From DAINBT01 sp036732785 (GTDB lineage: Bacteria; Planctomycetota; Phycisphaerae; Sedimentisphaerales; SM23-30), in NCBI GenBank assembly GCA_964537505.1, contig CAZICK010000035.1, positions 1 through 37,520 of the forward strand: DNA of 37,520 bases, read 5' to 3'. The position numbers and the translations under genes are program-made. Shown here piece after piece: positions 30,753 to 37,520 of this stretch. Position 1 is the first letter of the stretch. Each line of letters starts with the position of its first letter. The notes under the pieces are model-generated. The model had not been told where the DNA came from. It saw only the letters and a program-made list of their open reading frames with translations, and did not search any database.

Positions 30753-33368
30753 CTATTGTTTTGCGGTGATGAATAATGAATGAACCGCAGTCAGATTCAA
30801 CCGTACTATAGTGACCGATTGCCCGTCTTCGACCGAGTTGGAAAATTCAGGAACGAAAATTTCCCCGGTATGCGGGTCCCACGCTTCGATCGTGAATTCC
30901 CCACGCAATTTGGCACAGGTATCCACGGTCGAACTGCCAGGATTGGCGAAAAAGTAAATATCAGTCATGTCTTTCACTTTATGGATATATCGCAGTTTCG
31001 CGTCGTTCTCGAACTCCACATCGTAAACGTTAACAACATTGTCAAGTGCCCGGCGCAGGCTCGACTCGTTTGGAGAATTAAGGTAGATACTAACCGCTCC
31101 ATTGCTGCCGTTTTGTATGACAAGTGAATCGCTGTGGCATAGATTTGGGCTGTTATCCAGATGTAGTTCGAACTCGTATATCGAAGGGGTTGCCGAAGAC
31201 ACACTCCCGATCGAAAGCCGGGCCCTCGAGGCGGCAACGGTGGTGAATTTGTCCACCTTATTTACGCCAATCGAATTGCCTGAAACGCAGGTGACCCAGG
31301 TACTGCCGTCCCAATATTGGACGCTGTATGAAGATACTCTGTCAAAAGCCTCTTTGATAATTGCCGTATTAAACGTTTTGTCTGCCCCAAAATTCACTTC
31401 GAGCCACCAGCTCTTTGCTTCTTGATCGGAAGGAGCCCAGCGAGTGTCCATCGAACCATCGATGGCTTTAGCGGCCTCGTAGGCGCCCGACTCTCGCCAC
31501 TCCGTGGAAGCTGTGGCAATTATCTGTTGACTGACTTGCGGGAACATCGCCTTGATGGTCCTGACCACATCCCCGTCATGGCCAAACTCTGCCGATTTAT
31601 ACGGGAGTTGTCCTGTGGCGATAACCTTGCCGCCGTTGTCATAAAACTGCTTTATTCTCTGCAGATTGCTCCAACGGATGGTCCTGTGCCCTGGCATAAT
31701 GAGCACTTTATACTCTTCACAGTTTATTTTATTGTTAAGCTTGATGACGCTGCCATTGACCGAACACCTCTCGTCCAGAACTTCCGGGTGGAGAAAGGTG
31801 AAATCACGGCACACATTTGTAGCCAGTAGTTCGCCCAGATAAACGTAATCCGCTTCAGGAACATTCACACCGCCGGTATAGGGATCTAGCGGACCATCGA
31901 AATAGTAACCAGCCTGTAAGGTTGCTATCGGGTACAGCACAGCAATGTCGGCCACATGTCGGCCGATGTCCTGCAACAGCACGTTGAGTCTGCCGAGGTA
32001 CGTGTTATATTCAGGAAGCTCTTTGGAATATACAGGGGACCGATAGGAAAGCTCAGGCCGATATGTGACACTATCGAGATTATACCAAACCCCATGTGGA
32101 ATAAAATTATTGATACCCTTGGCATATTGCTCCATCACAATCGAATACAACCGCTCCCACGATAAAGTTCCCATGGCGCCATAGCTTTCTGTCATTGCCT
32201 GAGACTTATCCCAGTTGTACACCACTGAGCTGACAATCTTATAATACCCTTCAGGATCGTTGTCCCATCCGATCTTGTCAATCCCCGGAACATCCTGGTA
32301 TTTATAACCTTTCATAAGGTCGCCTGAAACGCCTACCGGGTTTTTTATGTTCTCCTGGTCCTGATGGCCCAGTAGCGGTATTCCACCGTGTGCACTGCAC
32401 CAGTCTTGTATTGTTTTCACAAAACCAGTGGCATAAAGCTCTGTCCTGAACCCGAAAAGATAATTTCTGGCCGCCTGGGTCTCAGGCCCTATATCGTACC
32501 ACAGCGCCGGATAATACGGTGTCGGGCTAAAGCCATACTTGGCAACAAACTTATCGTTGAACTTATCCGTCCACAAACGGCCTTGTCCGCGATACATCGT
32601 TGGCTCATCGTAAAAAGCACCGCCTATTGTCAATCCAAACTCACTCCCGAAGTGATCATAATAAGGCTGATAAACCATGCCGATATATTTAGCGACTTGA
32701 TCCGGTTCGAGATAATCGACATTCGGATCGCCATCGAGTACGCAGACGAAAATCATAATCTTCCATGATCCGCCTGGAACATCCCAGGAAATCGTTGTTC
32801 CGCTCACCTTGCTCGTAAGGTCAACTCTTTCTTTGGTAACAGTATTCATGGCAACGATACTCATGAGCGTTCCGGCGGGAATTTGCCTGGAAAAGGTCTT
32901 CGGACCGGTAACATTGTCTTCGTGTTTGTCAAGTCGTCGTAAAGTAGCATCTGGATATTTGTTCTTAAACCGGGGAATCCCATCGCCCATATTAGCGCCG
33001 CAGCTTCCACTTGGAAAACCGTATTCGTCATAAATAGTCAGGAACATCCCTAACTGCTTGGCTTTTGTCACGGCAGCGAGATAGAGCGTAAAATACTCAT
33101 CGGTAAGATACTTGGGGGTAAAATCCTTTCCAAAGGGCAGCGGAGCCAGACCGCCATAACCACTGTCCAGATTGCCTTGCATCTGGTTGGCGACTTCCGT
33201 TGCGGTCACTGCGCTATTGTTCCAAAACCACAGCGGCCTTGGCCTGAACTTGACAGGCGGATTGACAAAATCGGCTTTCATGTCCGCAATACAGGGTGCA
33301 ACCAACAGTATGACGCTTGCCATGCACGACACGGTAAAAATTGGCTTAGTTGGAATCTTTTCCATCAT
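30753..33368 (-). CDS. Secreted GH106-like glycosidase (alpha-L-rhamnosidase type) with F5/8-type C domain
   Basis: A signal peptide (residues ~1-29) precedes DFVNPPVKFRPRPLWFWNN and GYGGLAPLPFG, then LTIYDEYGFPSGSCG and GGAFYDEPTMY, landmarks I associate with the GH106/rhamnosidase-like superfamily of multi-domain glycosidases. A discoidin/F5-8C (CBM32-like) domain is visible near residues 620-735 (YEAAKAIDGSMDTRWAPSDQ, SWWLEVNFG). Total 871 aa. Likely role: removal of L-rhamnose or a related sugar from plant or algal polysaccharides, in the periplasm or outside. AAAAGGATTCT precedes two consecutive ATGs (33368 and 33365); either could serve. It follows the LamG gene by 80 bases. Confidence 0.75.
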   Translation of the reverse strand: MMEKIPTKPIFTVSCMASVILLVAPCIADMKADFVNPPVKFRPRPLWFWNNSAVTATEVANQMQGNLDSGYGGLAPLPFGKDFTPKYLTDEYFTLYLAAVTKAKQLGMFLTIYDEYGFPSGSCGANMGDGIPRFKNKYPDATLRRLDKHEDNVTGPKTFSRQIPAGTLMSIVAMNTVTKERVDLTSKVSGTTISWDVPGGSWKIMIFVCVLDGDPNVDYLEPDQVAKYIGMVYQPYYDHFGSEFGLTIGGAFYDEPTMYRGQGRLWTDKFNDKFVAKYGFSPTPYYPALWYDIGPETQAARNYLFGFRTELYATGFVKTIQDWCSAHGGIPLLGHQDQENIKNPVGVSGDLMKGYKYQDVPGIDKIGWDNDPEGYYKIVSSVVYNWDKSQAMTESYGAMGTLSWERLYSIVMEQYAKGINNFIPHGVWYNLDSVTYRPELSYRSPVYSKELPEYNTYLGRLNVLLQDIGRHVADIAVLYPIATLQAGYYFDGPLDPYTGGVNVPEADYVYLGELLATNVCRDFTFLHPEVLDERCSVNGSVIKLNNKINCEEYKVLIMPGHRTIRWSNLQRIKQFYDNGGKVIATGQLPYKSAEFGHDGDVVRTIKAMFPQVSQQIIATASTEWRESGAYEAAKAIDGSMDTRWAPSDQEAKSWWLEVNFGADKTFNTAIIKEAFDRVSSYSVQYWDGSTWVTCVSGNSIGVNKVDKFTTVAASRARLSIGSVSSATPSIYEFELHLDNSPNLCHSDSLVIQNGSNGAVSIYLNSPNESSLRRALDNVVNVYDVEFENDAKLRYIHKVKDMTDIYFFANPGSSTVDTCAKLRGEFTIEAWDPHTGEIFVPEFSNSVEDGQSVTIVRLNLTAVHSLFITAKQ

Positions 33369-33448
33369 AGAATCCTTTTAAAAATTTCTCTTTCTCATAA
33401 TCTTATCTCGAACGCCGGGTGAAGAAGGCACAGAATAAATATGTCGAT

Positions 33449-35461
33449 CTAATCTGCGGGTAAAATGGTTATATCGACAGGGACAACTTCATTGATAGTA
33501 ACGAACACAACCAGATCATTGCCTTCCAGTTCACGGTTGATTCCGGCTCTGTAATTGACATAGGCTTTCCCGTTTACAAGAACCTTGGCCCCGTTTGCAT
33601 TCCAGTTTTTAATATAGAAAGCAGGGTTCAGGACAGGTGAGTCTTTGCTCCCTTTAAGGTGTATCTCAGATGTGTTGGATTTGCCTGACACGTTTTCAAT
33701 CTGATAGCATCTCTGGCTTATATCATATCCCTTGGAAACAAAACCAGGCCCTGTCGATAATTCAGCCGGATAGGCCCATGAGCGGCCAAACCTTACCAGT
33801 TCGGTCATATTCATACTATTCATGCCGTACAACGCATTCCAGTAAAGACGATTTCCGTTCTCATGGACAACCGGATTTGAACAGGGTGAGCTGGAAATAT
33901 GTGATGGGCGATCCAGTGTTTTTCGCCATCGTCCGTCACAACGCGCCTGGTTCACGGGAAAATGGTTATATCCAACATCGATCAATCTGACCCACATACG
34001 GTTCCCCGGTTCAAAACAGATATATGGTTTGTTCTTTGACTTGAAATTAAATTGTTGCACTGTATAGTTTCTATTCCAGTCAGTCGGTTGCTTGTCCCGG
34101 TCAACAGAAACAGCCCTGGTATTATAATCATAATCAGCCACGTGCACGTAATCGTTTTCCAAAAGTTGATCGTTGTCCTGGCCCGGCTGTGTAACCGGCA
34201 GTGATTCCTGTAACTGAAGGGCTCTGCCTGTGGTATCCTTATTCCATGACACCTTTCTTACCGCTGATCCATCGGGATAAATTGTGTAATACTCATCCAC
34301 CCAGCATTCCCACCCGGTCTTGGAATCAGGCCCCCATGTGCTGCCGTGTGAGCTGACCGGTGCGTACCGCCAATGGACCACTGCCCGGGCCGCATTGTTT
34401 TCTATCACCCGAACATGGGAAAACCGACAGTGCCGGTCCTGCATATGTTCGAAACAACCCTCGGTATCGTTTATCCCGCTGGCCCACGTTTCAAGGCTCT
34501 GGTCGGTCATCCAATTCTCATTTTCAGATACCCAGCACGGACCGTATCTGACGCCTCTCCAGAAAATAAATTTCACAGGCGAGTTATCGAAGCAGACGAC
34601 AATGTCAGGATCCTGATCTACAGGCCACAGGTTATCCCATCCATCGTAGTATTTCAGCTTCGTGTAAAAAGCTCCGAAATGACCTGGGTTCTTTTCGATC
34701 GTGGGCAGCCTCCGGGGCTGAATATCCGGTACACTCACCGCATACTTGGAAAAATCGCTTTTGACCTGATCTGCCGTTAATGCCTTGTCGAATACCATGA
34801 TTTCATCGATGATCCCGTCCAGTCCATAATAATCCGGCATGGTGCCCCAGGTCCTGATGGTATTGCTGGGCCTTCTGGGTGCGGTGACCATACCAATAAT
34901 GCAGTCGGTTTTGGAAGGATAGATCATGCCGCCTGTGATCGCCACTGTGCTCGAAGCTTCGCCATTCACATATAATGTTATGGCCTTGCCTGCCGTGTAC
35001 ACAGCCGCAAGATGCATCCATCTTCTCAGGGGCATCGTCTCGTTGGCACTTGTGCAGGACATCCATTGTTCGGCGATAGCGGTCTCGAAGGACACCTGAC
35101 CGTACGGCCCGATCAATAGACGATATCCCTTGACTTCATCCGATTCGGTCGTGATCACCGGGCACCAGTTCAATGGATATTCTCCCAAAGATACCCATGC
35201 CTCTATTGTGAATTCGTCGCCTGGTTTTACTGTATCTTTTCCTTCACGGACAATCCGGGTTGTAAAGCCATCGAGGCGCAGACCTTTGCCGCTGATACCG
35301 GGTGCCTCTTCGAAATTACCTTCGATAGTATCTGCTATATTCGTTGATAATTCGATCGACTCCCCGTTCTTTATGGTCTCAAAATCCCATTTCATTACAG
35401 GATTCTGACCCACTGCCGCAGATGAAATTAATAAAAATAGGAATAAATAAATATTTCTCAT
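33449..35461 (-). CDS. Secreted LamG (concanavalin-like) domain protein
   Basis: A signal peptide (MRNIYLFLFLLISSAAVGQ) is followed by a LamG-type jelly-roll at about residues 22-238: VMKWDFE, GKGLRLDGF, FTIEAWVSLGEYP, WMHLAAVYTAGKAITLYVNGE, GLDGIIDEIMVFDKAL. The remaining 430 residues are Trp/Tyr-rich, with no family I recognise; they could be a catalytic domain or another carbohydrate-binding fold. Start supported by AGGAAG six bases upstream. Probably co-transcribed with the downstream GH106-like gene and acts with it on an external polysaccharide. Confidence 0.8.
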   Translation of the reverse strand: MRNIYLFLFLLISSAAVGQNPVMKWDFETIKNGESIELSTNIADTIEGNFEEAPGISGKGLRLDGFTTRIVREGKDTVKPGDEFTIEAWVSLGEYPLNWCPVITTESDEVKGYRLLIGPYGQVSFETAIAEQWMSCTSANETMPLRRWMHLAAVYTAGKAITLYVNGEASSTVAITGGMIYPSKTDCIIGMVTAPRRPSNTIRTWGTMPDYYGLDGIIDEIMVFDKALTADQVKSDFSKYAVSVPDIQPRRLPTIEKNPGHFGAFYTKLKYYDGWDNLWPVDQDPDIVVCFDNSPVKFIFWRGVRYGPCWVSENENWMTDQSLETWASGINDTEGCFEHMQDRHCRFSHVRVIENNAARAVVHWRYAPVSSHGSTWGPDSKTGWECWVDEYYTIYPDGSAVRKVSWNKDTTGRALQLQESLPVTQPGQDNDQLLENDYVHVADYDYNTRAVSVDRDKQPTDWNRNYTVQQFNFKSKNKPYICFEPGNRMWVRLIDVGYNHFPVNQARCDGRWRKTLDRPSHISSSPCSNPVVHENGNRLYWNALYGMNSMNMTELVRFGRSWAYPAELSTGPGFVSKGYDISQRCYQIENVSGKSNTSEIHLKGSKDSPVLNPAFYIKNWNANGAKVLVNGKAYVNYRAGINRELEGNDLVVFVTINEVVPVDITILPAD

Positions 35462-35532
35462 AAGTCACTTCCTGTTAACTTTCGCGGTTTTTTAACCCAA
35501 TTTCCATCCAACAGGGATGGCCATGGAAAAAA

Positions 35533-35700
35533 TCATCTTCCAGGCCATTTTAATGGCTTACGATCCATCTGCAAGCTTAAAAGATCGTTTTTCCAGTGCC
35601 CGTGAATGCCTGGTCGCAATGTTTCCCAATCAACGGCGTCCGGGCGGTCCTTTTCAAGGCACATTAATTTCGGTACAATTATCCAATTAGATATTGACAT
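35533..35700 (-). CDS. Possible 55-residue orphan ORF in the divergent promoter region
   Basis: ATG at 35700, TGA at 35533. The translation (MSISNWIIVPKLMCLEKDRP, later DWETLRPGIHGHWKNDLL and MDRKPLKWPG) looks like genuine protein sequence rather than random, and the frame is open about 45 bases upstream of the ATG. No ribosome binding site is visible. It may be the C-terminal relic of a lost gene. It lies in the 336-base gap between the LamG gene and the divergent secreted protein. Confidence 0.3.
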   Translation of the reverse strand: MSISNWIIVPKLMCLEKDRPDAVDWETLRPGIHGHWKNDLLSLQMDRKPLKWPGR

Positions 35701-35721
35701 CGCGTTGGAACTATTAAATAA

Positions 35722-35749
35722 TTGACCGCGAAAATGCTTAAACTATATT
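35722..35749 (+). promoter_or_regulatory. Promoter of the secreted 549-aa protein
   Basis: TTGACC (35722-35727), 16-base spacer, TATATT (35744-35749), about 50 bases upstream of the start codon. Confidence 0.6.
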
Positions 35750-35797
35750 GATTCTTTTCGGTGTACGACTTACATCAGAATGAAAGGAAAGTCCATT

Positions 35798-37447
35798 ATG
35801 AATACTATGACAAAAAAGTATGTATCTGTTGTCAGTGTCGCGGTTATTATGTACAGCACGTTGCTGTTCGCCGAAGATAACACAGTCTATGAAGGAAACG
35901 TTGGTGGCTACACCTCTGTCAGTATAGAGAGGGTTGACCAAACGTACGACGCCGGGTATTCGATGTATTCAGCGGCCTGGCCTTTAATGCGGGAGTATCC
36001 CGGGCATAGTTTTCAATCGGGTCTGTTCGGCACATGGATGTTTGCTCATAATGACAAGCCTGTGCCTGAGGGACTCAAGCTGTATTCGGACATCGAGGGC
36101 GGACTTGGCTGGTGGCGAGACACGGAGTATCCTACAGAAACTCCGAAATTTATTATGGGCGGCGTAGAGCTGAACTTTCGAGGATGGGCCAACGGGCCTG
36201 GTGCCGGCCAGGGAAGGGACTGGAGCAAACCTAAAGGCAAGTATGGTGTAGCACAACTCAGCCCATGGGTGCTGTGGCCTCCAGACGGCCTGAATCTCAA
36301 ACAGGGCGCCTGCGGCGAACTGTTTGGTTCCGGCTATCTGCCGTTGCCGCTGACTGAGGCGAAATCTACCACCGCGGGCAAAAACGTTCCGACCGGAAAT
36401 CACTGCTGGACCCTGTTTCTCAACACTGCAACCTTTAAGGGCCCGGTTGCCTTCTTCACACCTTATTTCTGGTCCTGTGCGTCCGTTGACGATTCTCGCC
36501 TGAGTGGCATGTTTCTTGACAGCCGCCCATCTGAAGCCAATAAACCTTTTTCGATGGAAACGCAGGATATCCGCTGCGCTCAAGCCACTGACTCCAAAGG
36601 TCAGACCTATGCCCGCATGGCCCCGACCCAGTACCCCGTAGGACCTCAGGGTGATTCAGTACTATTACACCAGCTTACAGTTTACAACAAGAAAGCACTC
36701 TGGGACGCCGTTAAGGCATGGTTTGAAGGCGGCGATCCAGTTGACAGCCTCATCGACCCCAGGGGCGCTTGCGTACAAAAGTTTAACGCACGAGGCGGCG
36801 CAGACTGGAAAATTTATATGCGTCATATCCCCAGGGGGCAAGAGGCTCCGATAGCTATGGATTCCTTTATGAGTGCAAAGGCATCTGATCCGATGACCTT
36901 CAGCTTTCAGTGGGACAGCGATCTGGTTACAAAAAAACAAACCAAAAACGGCTCACTGGTGACACTGCCCCAATACTATCGCCTGGTAAAAGACGACAAG
37001 GACAGCAAGGGCAAGTGGGTTGTGGTGGCGGCCGAAAATGTTCCGGCTGAAACCGGGCTGAGCAAGATCAGCTTTAGCAGGCCCGCCGAGAATCCACCCA
37101 AAACATACGTAACACCAGATGATGCAGCCAGTTGCTGGAAAAAGCCCGGCCCCGTGGCTGGACCTTTCAAGGTCAAAATCGGAGACGGCAGCACGGTGAC
37201 CTACTACTGGTATCGATTCGCCGACCAGCCCGCGTTACTCAATGCGGATTTGACTGATGCCGAGCGTGAGAACATGCAGAAGCGAGTGGAGAAACTCCAC
37301 CGCCACTGGACAAAGGACCGCCAGTACCTGGCCCCGCCAACGGTCGGAACACTGGCGGAAATCGACCCGGCCCTGATCGTCACCCCGCCGAAGGGCATGG
37401 AGGTGGGCTATGTGCCCATCGTTACACGGCAGGGACTAGAGGAATAA
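35798..37447 (+). CDS. Secreted protein of unknown family
   Basis: ATG 35798 is preferred over the in-frame ATG at 35780 because GAAAGGAAAG (35782-35791) is correctly placed for it. The first ~25 residues (MNTMTKKYVSVVSVAVIMYSTLLFA) are a signal peptide. The mature part (about 525 aa) is rich in Trp, Pro and Gly, with segments such as GLGWWRDTEYPTETPKF, WVLWPPDGLNLKQGACGELFGSGYLP and FFTPYFWSC; I recognise no domain. It is divergent from the LamG/GH106 pair across a shared 336-base control region, so a role in the same polysaccharide system is plausible. It ends 73 bases before the window edge. Confidence 0.8.
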   Translation: MNTMTKKYVSVVSVAVIMYSTLLFAEDNTVYEGNVGGYTSVSIERVDQTYDAGYSMYSAAWPLMREYPGHSFQSGLFGTWMFAHNDKPVPEGLKLYSDIEGGLGWWRDTEYPTETPKFIMGGVELNFRGWANGPGAGQGRDWSKPKGKYGVAQLSPWVLWPPDGLNLKQGACGELFGSGYLPLPLTEAKSTTAGKNVPTGNHCWTLFLNTATFKGPVAFFTPYFWSCASVDDSRLSGMFLDSRPSEANKPFSMETQDIRCAQATDSKGQTYARMAPTQYPVGPQGDSVLLHQLTVYNKKALWDAVKAWFEGGDPVDSLIDPRGACVQKFNARGGADWKIYMRHIPRGQEAPIAMDSFMSAKASDPMTFSFQWDSDLVTKKQTKNGSLVTLPQYYRLVKDDKDSKGKWVVVAAENVPAETGLSKISFSRPAENPPKTYVTPDDAASCWKKPGPVAGPFKVKIGDGSTVTYYWYRFADQPALLNADLTDAERENMQKRVEKLHRHWTKDRQYLAPPTVGTLAEIDPALIVTPPKGMEVGYVPIVTRQGLEE

Positions 37448-37520
37448 TCACGCTTGGATGGAAATATATTTGGTTCCTCATAAGAATCTGTACAGAACAC
37501 GAGGCTAAGAACTGCTGTAT

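Overview
The window looks like a chromosomal segment of a planctomycete, probably Phycisphaerae/Sedimentisphaerales-like. This is inferred from gene style (BlaI/M56 sensor pairs, a pseudopilin with a C-terminal H..DG segment, secreted glycoside hydrolases and LamG proteins, AAAGGA-type ribosome binding sites), not from a database search. Most of it is ordinary host sequence, interrupted by one compact AT-rich mobile element of about 9.8 kb inserted at a tRNA-Val gene.

Layout. Positions 1-6312: a BlaI/MecI repressor and a giant (1846 aa) BlaR1-like M56 peptidase whose sensor part is two ankyrin arrays plus other modules. 6413-11598: a TIG lipoprotein, then housekeeping genes ndk, a cupin, ligA, a pseudopilin-like protein and pgsA. 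11734-11807: tRNA-Val(TAC). 11808-21576: the integrated element. 21471-21959: the C-terminal remnant of a tyrosine integrase from an older insertion at the same tRNA. 22231-24279: a GH127 glycosidase. 24400-30665: PfkB kinase, rpe, pgk, gap, hemB and an isochorismatase-family hydrolase, all on the minus strand. 30753-37447: a carbohydrate-related cluster with a GH106-like rhamnosidase, a LamG-domain secreted protein and a divergent secreted protein of unknown family.

The element is the most unusual part. All its genes lie on the minus strand in four units: (i) a 42-aa basic peptide translationally coupled to a small serine resolvase, then a 107-aa protein and a strong bidirectional terminator; (ii) a small RHH-like protein, a putative small terminase, a clear large terminase (TerL) and two small proteins; (iii) a protein with motifs like the palm of family A DNA polymerases; (iv) a large serine recombinase. 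No capsid, portal or tail gene is present, so it resembles a terminase-carrying phage satellite or mini-element rather than a prophage. Three copies of a roughly 100-120 bp dispersed element sit at the boundaries between its transcription units. An 11-12 bp tandem repeat (GGTAGGTTTA core), interrupted by a 100-N assembly gap, lies just upstream of the terminase operon.

Two features of the element stand out. The serine recombinase gene runs antisense into the tRNA-Val 3' end, which supplies its last 13 codons and its stop; the flanking tyrosine integrase remnant enters the duplicated tRNA sequence in the same reading frame, pointing to successive insertions at one att site. The serine recombinase mRNA also starts with about 95 nt that can form two interleaved perfect or near-perfect helices (12 and 14 bp) ending in a U7 tract, which looks like a pseudoknot or attenuator leader.
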